DNA of 64,000 nt from Opitutus sp. ER46 (GCF_003054705.1 NZ_QAYX01000020.1:310001-374000), one strand, 5' to 3'. Positions 15,263-25,418 are shown, counted from the stretch's first letter. Translations and numbers: made by a program. The notes: generated from the sequence alone by a model not told the origin.

Positions 15263-16960
15263 TCAGCGCACGACCTGCGGCACGCGCAGGATCGCGCCCT
15301 CGGCGGCGCTGGTGACCATGCTGGCGTAGCGGGCCAACCAGCCGGAGAGCTTCGGCTGGCGTTTACGCCACGGCGCCTGCGCCCGGCGGCGCTCCAGCGT
15401 GAGTTCGTCCACGGCGAGCCGGAGCGCACGGTGCGGGATGTCGATCTCGATGATGTCGCCGGGCTCGATCAGGGCGATCGCGCCCCCGGCCGCAGCCTCC
15501 GGGGAAACGTGCCCGATCGCGCCACCCCGCGTGGCGCCGGAGAAGCGGCCGTCCGTAATCAACGCCACGGACTCGGCCAGCCCGCGGCCGGCGAGCGCGG
15601 CGGTGGGCGCCAGCATTTCCTGCATGCCGGGGCCGCCGCACGGGCCTTCATAGCGGATCACCACCACCTGCCCCGCCTGAACCTTGCCGCAGAGGATGCC
15701 GATGCGCGCCTCCTCCTCGGACTCGAAAATCACCGCCGGCCCGCGGAACGTCATCATCGACGGCGCCACGCCGGCCGCCTTTACCACCGAGCCTTCGGGG
15801 GCCAGGTTGCCGTAGAGCACCGCGAGTCCGCCGCGCTCCGAGTAGGGCTGCGCGAGCGGGTGGATCACCTCGGGGTCACGCACCTCCGCCGCCTGCAACT
15901 GGGCGCCGAGCGTCTGGCCGGAGACCATCGCCGCCTCGAGGTGCAGCAGGCCGGGCCGCGTGCTCAGCGTCTTCAGAATCGCCGGAATGCCACCGGCGCG
16001 GTCGATGTCCTCCATGTGATGCACGCCCGACGGCGCGACCTTGCAGATGTGCGGCACGCGCTCGGAAACGGCGTTCAACTCGTCGAGTCGCAGGTCGACC
16101 CCGGCCTCCCGCGCGATCGCCAGCGCGTGCAGGATGGTGTTGGACGACCCGCCCATCGCCATGTCGAGCGCCAGCGCGTTCTCGAACGCCGCGCGGGTGA
16201 GGATGTCCGACGGCCGCACCTGGTCCCGCACGAGGGCGACGATGCGCTGGCCGGCGGCGCGGAATAGGGCGTCGCGCTTCGGGTCGGTCGCGAGCACGGT
16301 GCCATTGCCGGGCAGCGCGATGCCGAGCGCCTCGCAAAGGCAGTTCATCGAGTTCGCGGTGAACATGCCGGAGCAGGAACCGCAGGAGGGGCAGGCAAAC
16401 CGCTCGATCTCGGTGAGCTCCGCCTCGGTGATCGCCTGGCGGGAGAACTGGCCGACGGCCTCGGACACCGACGCAAAGTCGAGCACGCGGCCGGACGACG
16501 GGATGCGGCCGGCCTGCATCGGCCCGCCGGAGACGAAGATCGCCGGCAGGTTGACCCGGGCCACGGCCATGAGCATGCCCGGAACGATCTTGTCGCAGTT
16601 CGGGATGCAGACGACGCCGTCGAAGCAGTGCGCCCGCAACATGGTCTCCATGCAGTCCGCAATGAGTTCCCGCGACGCCAGCGAGTACTTCATGCCGCTG
16701 TGGCCCATCGCGATGCCGTCATCGACCCCGATGGTGTTGAACTCGAAGGGCACGCCGCCGGCGGCGCGGATGGCCTCGCGCACCTTGCGGCCAACGACAT
16801 CGAGATGCGCATGCCCCGGGATGATTTGCACAAAGGAGTTTGCGACCGCGATGAACGGCTTATCCCAGTCCGCCTCGGACTGGATCGCGCCGGTGGCGCG
16901 GAGCAGGGAGCGTTGAGGGGCCCGGAGGGGTCCGCGCTTGATGGTGTCGCTGGTGGCCAT
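15263..16960 (-). CDS. ilvD: Dihydroxy-acid dehydratase
   Basis: Encodes 565 residues, the normal IlvD length. It dehydrates 2,3-dihydroxy-isovalerate and -methylvalerate in branched-chain amino-acid synthesis. Fe-S ligands are visible in [12 protein letters not shown] and [12 protein letters not shown]. The active-site [19 protein letters not shown] block is near the C-terminus. It is cytoplasmic. ATG 16960 fits the family start. It is transcribed divergently from a LysR gene only 70 bp away, so that regulator probably controls it. Confidence 0.95.
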   Translation of the reverse strand: MATSDTIKRGPLRAPQRSLLRATGAIQSEADWDKPFIAVANSFVQIIPGHAHLDVVGRKVREAIRAAGGVPFEFNTIGVDDGIAMGHSGMKYSLASRELIADCMETMLRAHCFDGVVCIPNCDKIVPGMLMAVARVNLPAIFVSGGPMQAGRIPSSGRVLDFASVSEAVGQFSRQAITEAELTEIERFACPSCGSCSGMFTANSMNCLCEALGIALPGNGTVLATDPKRDALFRAAGQRIVALVRDQVRPSDILTRAAFENALALDMAMGGSSNTILHALAIAREAGVDLRLDELNAVSERVPHICKVAPSGVHHMEDIDRAGGIPAILKTLSTRPGLLHLEAAMVSGQTLGAQLQAAEVRDPEVIHPLAQPYSERGGLAVLYGNLAPEGSVVKAAGVAPSMMTFRGPAVIFESEEEARIGILCGKVQAGQVVVIRYEGPCGGPGMQEMLAPTAALAGRGLAESVALITDGRFSGATRGGAIGHVSPEAAAGGAIALIEPGDIIEIDIPHRALRLAVDELTLERRRAQAPWRKRQPKLSGWLARYASMVTSAAEGAILRVPQVVR

Positions 16961-17017
16961 CCCGCGATCGTAGCGGACCGTCAGCCATAACAAAACTACC
17001 ACCTTTTCCGTTCTGTG

Positions 17018-17032
17018 ATACCATCCTGGTAT
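17018..17032. promoter_or_regulatory. LysR-type palindrome overlapping the lysR start codon
   Basis: ATACCA-TCC-TGGTAT is a perfect interrupted palindrome containing the T-N11-A signature of LysR-family sites. It overlaps the ATG of the LysR gene and lies in the 70-bp divergent region shared with ilvD. A regulator bound here could repress its own gene and act on ilvD. Confidence 0.6.
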
Positions 17033-17912
17033 GGACTATAACCTGCGTGAGCTGGAGTGCTTCACCGCCGCGGCGGAGGAGCTGTCGTTCACCCGCGCCG
17101 CCGCGAAGCTGCATCTGGCGCAGCCGCCGCTCTCGCGCCACATCCGGGCGCTCGAGGAGAAAGTCGGCGCGGAGCTGTTCCAGCGCGGGAAGCGCGGCGT
17201 GGCGCTGACGCCGGCGGGGGCCTTGTTCTACGAGGAGACGCGCATGGTGCTGCCGCAGCTCGTGCGCGCCGGCGAGGCGGTGCGGCGGTCGGCGTCAGGC
17301 GAGACCAGCCGGTTGCGGCTGGGCTTCGTCAGCGCGGTGCTCGGCCCCGAGCTGGTGCACGTGTTTCGCGCCTTTCGGGAGCAGCACCCGAACGTGCAAC
17401 TGATGGTGCAGGACAGTCCACCGGCCGAGCAGCTGGCCGCGATGGCGCAGGGCACGCTCGACGGCGGGTTTGTCGGGCTGCACCCCGCGGGCGCCACGCC
17501 GGGTGTGCAGTTTGTGCCGTGGCAGGAGGAGCCGCTGCTGTGCTTCGTGCCGGCGGGTCATCCCCTCGCCCACCGCCGGCAGATCGAGCTCCGGCAACTC
17601 GCCGGCGAGCCCATGATCGCGGTGTCGAGCGAGTCGGCGCCGGCGTTCGCCGAGTACATCCGCGAGCTCTGCCGCCAGGCGAAGTTTCGCCCCCGCATCG
17701 TGCTCGAGGCGCCGCGCGCGCAAGCCGTGGGGGTGATGGTCGCCGCGGGCTGCGGCGTCGCGCTGTTGCCGGCCTCGCTTGGCCGCGTCGTGGGCAAGGC
17801 GGCACCGGGCCTCCCGCTCGCCGAGCACCCGCGCATCGTGCACGTCTTCGCCCGCCGCAGCGGCATCCTCAGCGGCGTGATGAAAGACTTCGTCAGTTGC
17901 TTCGCCCGCTGA
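17031..17912 (+). CDS. LysR-family transcriptional regulator
   Basis: Encodes 293 residues. The N-terminal HTH is canonical ([34 protein letters not shown]), with an effector-binding periplasmic-fold domain from about residue 90. It is divergent from ilvD, which makes branched-chain amino-acid synthesis its likely target; the coinducer is unknown. The start codon is embedded in a perfect T-N11-A palindrome. Confidence 0.92.
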   Translation: MDYNLRELECFTAAAEELSFTRAAAKLHLAQPPLSRHIRALEEKVGAELFQRGKRGVALTPAGALFYEETRMVLPQLVRAGEAVRRSASGETSRLRLGFVSAVLGPELVHVFRAFREQHPNVQLMVQDSPPAEQLAAMAQGTLDGGFVGLHPAGATPGVQFVPWQEEPLLCFVPAGHPLAHRRQIELRQLAGEPMIAVSSESAPAFAEYIRELCRQAKFRPRIVLEAPRAQAVGVMVAAGCGVALLPASLGRVVGKAAPGLPLAEHPRIVHVFARRSGILSGVMKDFVSCFAR

Positions 17913-17932
17913 CGCGGGCTCCGCAACTGACG
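17891..17932 (+). terminator. Hairpin overlapping the end of lysR
   Basis: CGTCAGTTGC pairs with GCAACTGACG, and an inner GCCCGC pairs with GCGGGC around TGAC. The inner stem contains the lysR stop codon. It is strong but lacks a T-tract. Confidence 0.55.
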
Positions 17933-17934
17933 AC

Positions 17935-18059
17935 GTGAGAGTGAAAGTGAAGGTGAATAGTGTTCGCTGACGCGAAAACGGAAGTCGGCTGCATTCGTTC
18001 ACACTCCGGCGCCCTTGCTCCGCGCCTCGCCCTTTTTCCACTCTCACTTTCACTCTCAC
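17935..18059. repeat. 16-bp inverted repeat pair GTGAGAGTGAAAGTGA
   Basis: The first arm (17935-17950) has its exact reverse complement at 18044-18059, about 93 bp apart, inside a CACTCT-rich tract that continues to about 18072. The arms flank the gap between lysR and the ArsC-like gene. No gene lies between them. It could form a large stem or be two insertions of one repeat in opposite orientation. Confidence 0.7.
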
Positions 18060-18084
18060 TCTCACTCTCACTCTCCCTTTATCC

Positions 18085-18444
18085 ATGCTCCTCTATTCCT
18101 ACTCGGGCTGCAGCACTTGCCGCGATGCGGTGGCTTGGCTGCGCGCACATGCGGTCTCTGTCGAGGAACGACCGATCTACGAACGCCCGCCCTCCCTCGC
18201 CGAACTCAAGCGCATGCTGGCCTTCCAGGGCGGCGAGTTGCGGAAGCTCTTCAACACGTCGGGACTCGAGTACCGCGCGCTTGACCTGAAGACGAAGCTC
18301 CCGACGATGTCCGTCGAGGATGCGCTCAAGCTGCTCTCGGGCAATGGTCGCCTCGTGAAGCGGCCGTTTCTCCTCGGCGCCAATGTCGGACTCGTGGGCT
18401 TCAAGCCGGAGGTCTGGGCCGCTGCACTTCTGCCGCGCGCCTAG
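18085..18444 (+). CDS. ArsC/Spx/YffB-family thioredoxin-fold protein
   Basis: Encodes 119 residues, the family length. The N-terminus MLLYSYSGCSTCRDAVAWL gives the C-S-T-C active-site pair (C-x-x-C) used by ArsC/Spx-type proteins. The 'RPFLLG' stretch near residue 93 is the conserved Arg-Pro segment. Whether it is an arsenate reductase or a Spx/YffB-like reductase cannot be told from sequence alone. No ars genes are nearby. It starts just after a CACTCT-rich repeat. Confidence 0.85.
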   Translation: MLLYSYSGCSTCRDAVAWLRAHAVSVEERPIYERPPSLAELKRMLAFQGGELRKLFNTSGLEYRALDLKTKLPTMSVEDALKLLSGNGRLVKRPFLLGANVGLVGFKPEVWAAALLPRA

Positions 18445-18452
18445 CCGCCGGG

Positions 18453-19700
18453 TTAGGACTTCGCCCCGGCGCGCTCTTCGCGCAGCCGCGGCACGCGAAA
18501 GTGAAACGTGGTGCCCGCGCTCGCCTCGCTGGTGAACCACACCGCTCCGCCGAGCATGCGCTCGCCCAGCAGCTTCATCGAAAAGGTGCCCAGCCCGCGG
18601 CCCAGATTGCCCTTGGTGCTGAAGTTGCGCTGGAAAACGCGGCGCGCGATCTCCGGCGGGATCACCCCCTCGTTCCACACGCAGAACTCCACCGCCTCCG
18701 CCGTGGAGTCGGCCCATACGCGCACCGTCCCGCCGACCGGCGTGGCCTCCAGCGCGTTGATCACCATGTTGTGCACCACCCGCAGCAGGAGCGTCACGTC
18801 GGTCACGATCGTGCCAAACGCGGCGTCCCGCGCCACCTCCAGCCGACGGTCCGGGGCCTCGGGATCGTTGGTGTAGCAGCGCGCCACGTCGTCGAGCACG
18901 GTCGCGACGTCGACCGGGAGCAGCGACTCCTGAAAGCGGTCGACCGACATCGTCGACAGGCAGCGCTGCAGTTCGATCTCCCGGACGAGACGTTTGCTGA
19001 TCTCCACGAGCTTGGGCGCGAGATCGGCCGCGTTCGTCGGATCCATGGTCATGAGCTGTCCGGCGGTAAGGATCGACGCCACGGTGTTTTTCACGTCGTG
19101 GAAGAAGGTTCGATCCAGCGCGGCGCGGTGCTGCTGCTCGGAAATATCCTGGATGAACAGGAGGAGGATGCGGTGTCGATTGCGCACCAGGGGACACGCC
19201 TGCACCCGAAGATAAGCCTGCTCCGACCCATGCCGGGGATACTTCAGGTCGATCGCGCAGGTGCGCTCGACTGGTTCGCCTTGGGCAAGGCTGGTGACCT
19301 GGGCGATGGCGGCGCCGCAGGTCGAGCAGTACTCCGTGGTGCCGCAACCCGCGGGGGCGGCGTGCGCGTGGACACACCCGACGGCTTCGCCAAGCCGGAG
19401 GCCGAGGGCCTTGGCGGGATCCTCGATGCCCAGGAGCCGCAGGAGCGCCGCGTTGATCGCCAGCACCTGGCGCTTATCATTCAGCACCGCAACCAAGCCG
19501 GCCACGGCATGCAGGAGCGCGTCGACCACGGGATCGTGCGCAATCACGTCGAGTTGCCGCGCCAGCTCCGCCGCCGACGCGCGCCCGGGCTCAGCGTAAT
19601 AGGTTGCCGGGGCGGCGCTCAGGGCGGCGCTGCGGCCCGGCGCCGCCCCGTCGCGGCCAGGGTTGGCGAATGCGGATCCTCCATTCGACTCGGAATGCAC
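18453..19700 (-). CDS. PAS-domain sensor histidine kinase with Cys-rich sensor
   Basis: Encodes 415 residues with no obvious transmembrane segments, so probably cytoplasmic. A PAS-like sensor (about residues 55-190) carries a cysteine-rich loop (C109, C119, C125, C128, plus C148 and C169). This suggests redox sensing or binding of metal, Fe-S or heme. The phospho-acceptor is H201 (FFHDVKNT), the N box is HNMVINALEA, and the G box is GRGLGTFSMKLL. No response regulator is adjacent. The N-terminal 35 residues are low complexity, so the true start could be later. Confidence 0.85.
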   Translation of the reverse strand: MHSESNGGSAFANPGRDGAAPGRSAALSAAPATYYAEPGRASAAELARQLDVIAHDPVVDALLHAVAGLVAVLNDKRQVLAINAALLRLLGIEDPAKALGLRLGEAVGCVHAHAAPAGCGTTEYCSTCGAAIAQVTSLAQGEPVERTCAIDLKYPRHGSEQAYLRVQACPLVRNRHRILLLFIQDISEQQHRAALDRTFFHDVKNTVASILTAGQLMTMDPTNAADLAPKLVEISKRLVREIELQRCLSTMSVDRFQESLLPVDVATVLDDVARCYTNDPEAPDRRLEVARDAAFGTIVTDVTLLLRVVHNMVINALEATPVGGTVRVWADSTAEAVEFCVWNEGVIPPEIARRVFQRNFSTKGNLGRGLGTFSMKLLGERMLGGAVWFTSEASAGTTFHFRVPRLREERAGAKS

Positions 19701-19807
19701 GCCGCGAGCATGCGTTCCGAAAAGGGCGACCGCAAGGCCCCGACGGTGCCGTGCGGCTGCATCGACTACCCATTACTTTCGTCCGCGTCGCCGCCGCAGC
19801 GGGCCGG

Positions 19808-20014
19808 TCACAACCGCGAGACCACCGCGTTCTGCAGAACCCTGGACAGTCCGCCGGCCGCCCGCCCCAACCTGGGCTCGACCCAGTCGATGGCCGCGCC
19901 CAGCACCGGCGCCCACTCGTCCTGCCCCGCCTGATACCGTGGGCAACAATCGAAGGCCGCCGCCAGCTCGCCGCAAAGCACACACCCCGGAGGAACGTCG
20001 AAACGTGAATTCAT
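19808..20014 (-). CDS. Small cysteine-containing hypothetical protein
   Basis: Encodes 68 residues with C-V-L-C and D-C-C-P motifs near the N-terminus, an acidic/aromatic middle and a helical tail. I recognise no family. A purine-rich AGGG lies 9 bp before the ATG, a better ribosome site than most genes here have. It lies 107 bp upstream of the Cys-rich sensor kinase on the same strand, so the two could be co-expressed. The short length makes it uncertain. Confidence 0.5.
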   Translation of the reverse strand: MNSRFDVPPGCVLCGELAAAFDCCPRYQAGQDEWAPVLGAAIDWVEPRLGRAAGGLSRVLQNAVVSRL

Positions 20015-20118
20015 GATATCCCTGCTGACGCCGCGCGCCGCCGACGGACGCAGGAATTTTTTCCCGGCGCGGTTGCCGCGACGCTGGCGCCGGCGCGCGA
20101 CGCGGTTAGGCTGGGCCC

Positions 20119-20955
20119 GTGCTCGAGTCCACCACGCCCCTCACGCCGTCCGACGAGCCCGCGCCGGAGACGCTGGTCGAGGTGGGAGTGTATACGACCG
20201 CACGGGACGCCACCGAACACGGCCTCGTCGTCCTCGCCACCGGTAATCCCTACTGGCTCGAGTCCGCCGAGGGCCGGCACCGGCTGCTGGTGGAGCCGAC
20301 CGCGGCCACCTGGGTGCGCCGGCAATTGCAGTGTTTCGACCGGGAGAGTGCCGGTTGGCCGCCGCGACCCGTCGCGTTGACGGGCGCCATGACGCGCGCG
20401 GAGCTGGGCCAACCGCTCCTGTGGGCGCTGCTGGTACTGCTTGCCTTCTGGGCGCAGGCGCGCGTCCCGGCCGTGGCGTGGGGCGCGCTCGATGCGCAAG
20501 CCGTCTTCGTTCGGCACGAATGGTGGCGGCCGGTGACGGCCCTCTTCCTCCACGCCGACGCCGGGCACATCCTGGCCAATGGCATCAGCGGCGTCTTCGT
20601 GCTGGCGGCCGTGCTCGCAACGCTCGGGCGGGCGCGCGGGTGGCTGGCCGTCGCGGGCGCCTCGATCCTGGGCAACGTCGCCGCGGTGAGCGTGCATTTC
20701 GGCGGCACCTACCGCTCGGTAGGCGCTTCAACGCTCGTGTTCGCGGCGCTCGGGCTGCTCACCGGCCACGCCGTGCGGCAGATGGCCACCGCCACCGGCG
20801 GGGGGCGCGGCCGCGCAATGGCGGCGCCGCTCGCCGCTGGCGTGACGGTCCTCGCGCTGTACGGCGCCGGCGGGGTGCACGTCGATGTGCTCGCGCACCT
20901 GACCGGCTTCGCCGCGGGTGTGGGGATCGGACTGCTGCTGCGCCCATCGACCTGA
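20119..20955 (+). CDS. Rhomboid-family intramembrane serine protease
   Basis: Encodes 278 residues from a GTG start. After a soluble N-terminal part of about 90 residues come six or so membrane helices. Rhomboid signatures are visible: HADAGHILANGISG (oxyanion-hole His/Asn region), the catalytic serine in G-A-S-T (S204) and the catalytic histidine in LAHLTGFAAG (H260). Both catalytic residues are present, so it is probably active. It cleaves membrane proteins within the bilayer; the substrate is unknown. Convergent with the transporter gene that follows. Confidence 0.88.
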   Translation: MLESTTPLTPSDEPAPETLVEVGVYTTARDATEHGLVVLATGNPYWLESAEGRHRLLVEPTAATWVRRQLQCFDRESAGWPPRPVALTGAMTRAELGQPLLWALLVLLAFWAQARVPAVAWGALDAQAVFVRHEWWRPVTALFLHADAGHILANGISGVFVLAAVLATLGRARGWLAVAGASILGNVAAVSVHFGGTYRSVGASTLVFAALGLLTGHAVRQMATATGGGRGRAMAAPLAAGVTVLALYGAGGVHVDVLAHLTGFAAGVGIGLLLRPST

Positions 20956-21003
20956 CCGGAGCCGGCAACCGCCGCGCGTTGAGTCGTCGAACCGGCGCCC
21001 GCG

Positions 21004-22698
21004 TCAGCGCGAGATATCGAGGTCCTTCGTCTCGCGCAGGAAGAAGAGTCCGACCAGCAGGCTGAGACCGGCGATTGCCATCGGGTAGAACAGGCCCGCG
21101 TAGATGTTGCCCGTGTACACGCAGATCGACGTTGCGATCAGCGGCAGGAAGCCGCCGAACCAGCCGTTGCCGATGTGGTACGGCAGCGACATGGAGGTGT
21201 AGCGAATGCGCGTCGGGAAGAGTTCCACGAGATAGGCCGCGATCGGGCCGTACACCATCGCCACGTACGCGAGCAGGAGCGAAAGCAGGAGGATCGTCCT
21301 GGGCCGGTCCACCCGCGCGGGATCGGCCCCCATCGCGCCTCCCGGCAGCTTCACCGTCGCGTGGGCGTAGGCGCTGCGCGCGAAGAGCGCGTCGTAGGCC
21401 TTGGCGTCGAAGCCCGGCACCACGGTGCCGTCGATCTCGATCGCCAGGGGCGTGGCCGCGTCGCGCGCCGGCGCGAGGTTGAACGGGATGCCCTTCGCGT
21501 TGAGGTACGCCCGCGCCTGATCGACGGTCGTGGCCGGCGGCTGCGGCTTGACGATCTTGACCGCCGCGTCGCCCACGGCCGCGAGCGTCAGCCCGAGCGT
21601 GCCCTGGAATTCGTTGGTGTGCAGCGTCACCGGGGAGCGCGCCATCGCCTCCGCCAGCGCGGGGTTCACCGCCTGCGTGAGTCCGCGGAAGATCGAGGGG
21701 TACGTGAGGATCGCAAGGGCGAAGCCCGACAGCATGATGTATTTCCGGCCGATCCGGTCCGACAGCCATCCGAAGAACACCAGCAGCACCGCTCCGATCA
21801 CGAGCGCGACCGACAGCAGCGCGTAGGAGTCCACGAAATACAGCTTCAGCGTGCTCATCAGGAAAAACAGCGCGTAGAACTGGCCGGCATACCAGACCAC
21901 GCCCTGCCCGGCGGTTGCGCCGAACAGCGCGCCGAGCACGAGCTTGGCGTTCGGCCACCGGGCGAAGCTCTCGGTCAGCGGCGCCTTCGAATGATTTCCC
22001 TGCGCCTTCATTTCCAGGTACACCGGCGACTCCTGCAGCTTGAGCCGGATGTAGACCGACACCGCCAGGAGCACGAAGGAGAACAGGAAGGGAATGCGCC
22101 AGCCCCAGGCGTTGAACGTGGTGCCGTCCATCAGGAGCCGCGTGGTGCCGATCACCCCCAGCGAGAGGAACAGGCCCAGGGTGGCGGTGGTTTGAATCCA
22201 ACTCGTATAGACCCCGCGACGACCGTGGGGCGCGTGCTCCGCGACGTACGTGGCGGCGCCGCCGTACTCGCCACCAAGCGCGAGCCCCTGGGCGAGCCGC
22301 AGGAGCACGAGGGTGATTGGCGCTGCCCAGCCGATGGTTTCAAACGAAGGCAGAAAGCCGATCACCGCCGTGGAGATGCCCATGACCATGATGGTCACGA
22401 GAAACGTGTACTTGCGGCCGACGAGGTCGCCGATCCGGCCGAACACCAGCGCTCCGAAGGGCCGCACCGAGAAGCCAACGCCGAACAGCGCGAGACTCGA
22501 GAGGTACGCTGCCGTTTCATTGCCCGGCGGAAAAAAGAGCTTCCCGAAAAACGCGGCGAGCGTACCAAAAATGTAGAAGTCGTACCACTCGAAGACCGTG
22601 CCGAGGGACGACGCGAAGATCACCAAGCGATGTTTCTGATCGATGCCTTCTTCCTGGACCGATGCGGGAGTTCTTGGGCGGAGTGTGGCGGGGTTCAT
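21004..22698 (-). CDS. MHS-family MFS transporter with large central insertion
   Basis: Encodes 564 residues, about 120 longer than typical ProP/KgtP/ShiA-like metabolite:H+ symporters. MHS signatures are present: SLGTVFEWYDFYIFG in helix 1, RPFGALVFGRIGDLVGRK, and RLAQGLALGGEYGGAATYVAEHAP. Between predicted helices 8 and 9 (about residues 336-462) lies an extra soluble segment. It contains KPQPPATTVDQARAYLNAKG and IEIDGTVVPGFDAKAYDAL, and is probably outside the membrane. The substrate is unknown. The frame is open far upstream, but ATG 22698 gives the family N-terminus. Confidence 0.88.
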   Translation of the reverse strand: MNPATLRPRTPASVQEEGIDQKHRLVIFASSLGTVFEWYDFYIFGTLAAFFGKLFFPPGNETAAYLSSLALFGVGFSVRPFGALVFGRIGDLVGRKYTFLVTIMVMGISTAVIGFLPSFETIGWAAPITLVLLRLAQGLALGGEYGGAATYVAEHAPHGRRGVYTSWIQTTATLGLFLSLGVIGTTRLLMDGTTFNAWGWRIPFLFSFVLLAVSVYIRLKLQESPVYLEMKAQGNHSKAPLTESFARWPNAKLVLGALFGATAGQGVVWYAGQFYALFFLMSTLKLYFVDSYALLSVALVIGAVLLVFFGWLSDRIGRKYIMLSGFALAILTYPSIFRGLTQAVNPALAEAMARSPVTLHTNEFQGTLGLTLAAVGDAAVKIVKPQPPATTVDQARAYLNAKGIPFNLAPARDAATPLAIEIDGTVVPGFDAKAYDALFARSAYAHATVKLPGGAMGADPARVDRPRTILLLSLLLAYVAMVYGPIAAYLVELFPTRIRYTSMSLPYHIGNGWFGGFLPLIATSICVYTGNIYAGLFYPMAIAGLSLLVGLFFLRETKDLDISR

Positions 22699-23033
22699 CT
22701 GGGTGGGTGACTCGTCCCCGCACGGGTCCAGTGCCGGTGGCACACGCCGGACGGGGAGCGTTGGGTGGGGTGGAAAGCGCAGACCGCACGGACGCGTGCG
22801 CGCGCATAGGTAGGTGCGCCCGGCGAATTCGCAAGGGACGCGCCCGGGAAAGCGGCCGGAAACCCCGCCAAGGTGCGTCATCATTCATCGGGAAACTCCC
22901 GATGGTGCGACGGCCCCCGGGGCCCTCGCGGCGAATTCCGCTCGCCCGCGTGCCCTGCGCCCGCGCCCGCGTTCACGCCGCGGATGTCCTCCGACCGCGG
23001 GCGCCGCGCGCGAACGCACGGCGCCGCGTTGCG
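22699..23033. other. Intergenic region, no gene seen
   Basis: About 335 bp between the end of glpK and the start of the MHS transporter on the same strand. Open frames on both strands give only Arg/Pro/Ala-rich peptides. It presumably carries the transporter promoter; I see no clear operator or RNA structure. Confidence 0.5.
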
Positions 23034-24542
23034 TCACCCTTCCTGCGTCCAGCCCTTGGCGCGCTCGACCGCGCGATCCCACTTCTTCCGCAGCGCCTGC
23101 ATCTCGGCCGCGGGCCGGACCGGCTTGAACGTCGTATCCACGGCCCAATTGCGCGCGATGGCCTCACGGCTCTCCCAGTACCCGACGGCCAGCCCCGCGA
23201 GGTACGCGGCGCCCATCGCGGTGGTTTCGACGTTGCGCGGCCGCACCACGGGGTGCCCGACAAGGTCCGCCTGGAACTGCACCAGCGGCTGGCTGCGGGA
23301 CGCGCCACCATCCACGCGCAGCTCCGTGAGGGTCAACCCACTGTCCTTCTCCATCGCCGTGATGAGGTCGGCGGACTGGAACGCAACGGCCTCGATGGCG
23401 GCGCGGCAGAACTGGGCGCGGTTCGTGCCGCGGGTGATGCCGATCGCAAGCCCGCGCGCGTACGGGTCCCAGTGCGGGGCGCCAAGTCCCGCGAACGCGG
23501 GCACGAGGAAGAGCCCCCCGGCGTCGGGCACCGAGGCGGCGAGCTGGTCGAGTTCCTGGACGGAGCTGACCAGTTTCAATTCGTCGCGCAGCCACTGCAT
23601 CGTGGCGCCGCCGATGAAGACCGAGCCCTCGAGCGCGTATTCCGTCCGGCCGCCAATGCGCCAGGCGACGGTGGTGAGGAGGTTGTTGCGCGACGGCACC
23701 GCTTCCGTGCCGGTGTTCATGAGCAGGAAGCAGCCGGTGCCGTAGGTGTTCTTGGCCATGCCGGGCTGGTAGCACGCCTGGCCGAAGAGCGCGGCCTGCT
23801 GGTCGCCGGCGATGCCCGCGATGCGCAGACCTGCGAGCGGCAGGTGCCGTCCCACTTCGCCGTACACCTCCGAGCAGGAGCGCACCTCGGGCAGCATGGC
23901 GCGGGGGATGCCAAACACCTTCAGGAGTTCGTCGTCCCACTGGCCGCGATGGATATCGAACAGGAGCGTGCGCGAGGCGTTGGTCACGTCGGTGACATGC
24001 ACCTGCCCCGGGCCGGCGGTGAGCTGCCAGAGAATCCAGGAGTCCACGGTGCCGAAGAGCAGTTTGCCGGCTTCGGCGCGAGCGCGGGCGCCCGGAACGT
24101 GGTTGAGGATCCAATGGACCTTGGTGGCGGAGAAGTATGGGTCGAGGCGCAGGCCGGTCTTGCGCGTGATCATGGGCTCGACACCGTCGCGGCGCAGTTG
24201 CGCGCAAAAGTCGGCGGTGCGCCGATCCTGCCACACGATCGCGGGGTAGACGGGCTTGCCGGTCTCGCAATCCCAGACGAGCGCGGTCTCGCGCTGGTTG
24301 GTGACGCCGACCGCGGCGATGTCGGCGCTGGAGAGGTTGGCCTTGGCGAGCGCCTCGACGGCCGTCGCGCTCTGGGTGGACCAGATCGCCAGCGGGTCGT
24401 GTTCGACCCAGCCGGGCTGCGGGAAAAGCTGCGGAAACTCGCGTTGCGCCACGGCGATCGCCTCACCGCTGGGGCCAAACACGATGGCGCGCGAACTCGT
24501 GGTGCCCTGGTCGAGCGCGAGGATATAGGAAGGTTTGCTCAT
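23034..24542 (-). CDS. glpK: Glycerol kinase
   Basis: Encodes 502 residues, the standard length. It phosphorylates glycerol to sn-glycerol 3-phosphate. FGGY-kinase features include [16 protein letters not shown] at the N-terminus, [17 protein letters not shown], and the C-terminal [20 protein letters not shown] and [15 protein letters not shown]-like blocks. Second gene of a glpF-glpK operon with a 33-bp gap. The G3P it makes feeds phospholipid synthesis. Confidence 0.97.
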   Translation of the reverse strand: MSKPSYILALDQGTTSSRAIVFGPSGEAIAVAQREFPQLFPQPGWVEHDPLAIWSTQSATAVEALAKANLSSADIAAVGVTNQRETALVWDCETGKPVYPAIVWQDRRTADFCAQLRRDGVEPMITRKTGLRLDPYFSATKVHWILNHVPGARARAEAGKLLFGTVDSWILWQLTAGPGQVHVTDVTNASRTLLFDIHRGQWDDELLKVFGIPRAMLPEVRSCSEVYGEVGRHLPLAGLRIAGIAGDQQAALFGQACYQPGMAKNTYGTGCFLLMNTGTEAVPSRNNLLTTVAWRIGGRTEYALEGSVFIGGATMQWLRDELKLVSSVQELDQLAASVPDAGGLFLVPAFAGLGAPHWDPYARGLAIGITRGTNRAQFCRAAIEAVAFQSADLITAMEKDSGLTLTELRVDGGASRSQPLVQFQADLVGHPVVRPRNVETTAMGAAYLAGLAVGYWESREAIARNWAVDTTFKPVRPAAEMQALRKKWDRAVERAKGWTQEG

Positions 24543-24575
24543 CGGAAGAGGAGGTTGGGAAGACGCCGGGCTGGA

Positions 24576-25322
24576 TCAGACTCCGAGCAGGCGGAACAGG
24601 TGGGCGCCGGCGATGCCGCCGCAGATCGGGGCGATCACGGGCACCCACGCATAACCCCAATCGGAGCCGCCCTTGCCCGGAATGGGAAGCAGGGCATGCG
24701 CGAGCCGCGGCGCGAGGTCGCGCGCCGGATTGATGGCGTAGCCGGTCGGCCCGCCGAGCGAGAGACCGATGGCGAAGACCAGGATGCCGACGAGCGCCGG
24801 GCCAAACCAGATGTTCACGGCGGCCGCCCAGGCCTGCTGCTCGGTCGGAGCACCTGCGGCGAGGCGGCCGAACGACAGGACGGCGAACACGAGTGCGGCC
24901 GTGCCGATGAATTCAGTCACAAATGCGGCCCCGAGGCGTCGCACCGCCGGGCCGGTGCAGTAGCAGGCCAGCTTGGCCGACGCGTCGGTCGTGGGCTCCC
25001 AGTGGGCAAGGTACGAAAGGTAAACGAGCACGGCGCCGGCAAAGCCGCCCGCCATCTGCGCGAAGAGGTAGCCGGGGACGAGGGCCCAGCCAAAGCTGCC
25101 GACGCTCGCAAGCCCGAGGGTGACGGCCGGATTGAGGTGGGCGCCGGAAGCGCGGGCGGCAACGTACACCGCGAGGGCGACGGCGCAGGCCCAGCCCGCT
25201 GTAATGACGATCCAGCCGCCGCCGTTGCCCTTGGTGCGGGCAAGCACGGCGTTGGCGACGACACCGTTTCCGAAAAGCACGAGGATGGCCGTGCCGACAA
25301 ACTCAGCGATATAGGGGTGCAT
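24576..25322 (-). CDS. glpF: Glycerol uptake facilitator (aquaglyceroporin)
   Basis: Encodes 248 residues with six membrane helices. Both pore motifs are intact: H-L-N-P-A-V-T in the first half and A-I-N-P-A-R-D-L in the second. The Asp after the second NPAR (GYAINPARDLAPR) marks the glycerol-conducting branch. It is upstream of glpK and on the same strand. ATG 25322 begins the conserved MHPYIAEFVGTAILVLFG helix; the frame continues 16 codons upstream without family similarity. Confidence 0.95.
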   Translation of the reverse strand: MHPYIAEFVGTAILVLFGNGVVANAVLARTKGNGGGWIVITAGWACAVALAVYVAARASGAHLNPAVTLGLASVGSFGWALVPGYLFAQMAGGFAGAVLVYLSYLAHWEPTTDASAKLACYCTGPAVRRLGAAFVTEFIGTAALVFAVLSFGRLAAGAPTEQQAWAAAVNIWFGPALVGILVFAIGLSLGGPTGYAINPARDLAPRLAHALLPIPGKGGSDWGYAWVPVIAPICGGIAGAHLFRLLGV

Positions 25323-25418
25323 AGGGAGAAAAGGTCGGGCGCCGCGGCTGGCAGACAGCTTGCGGCGCAATGGGTTCGAGGGGTGCCGCCAAGCTCCGCC
25401 GTGGTTTGGTCAATGCAA

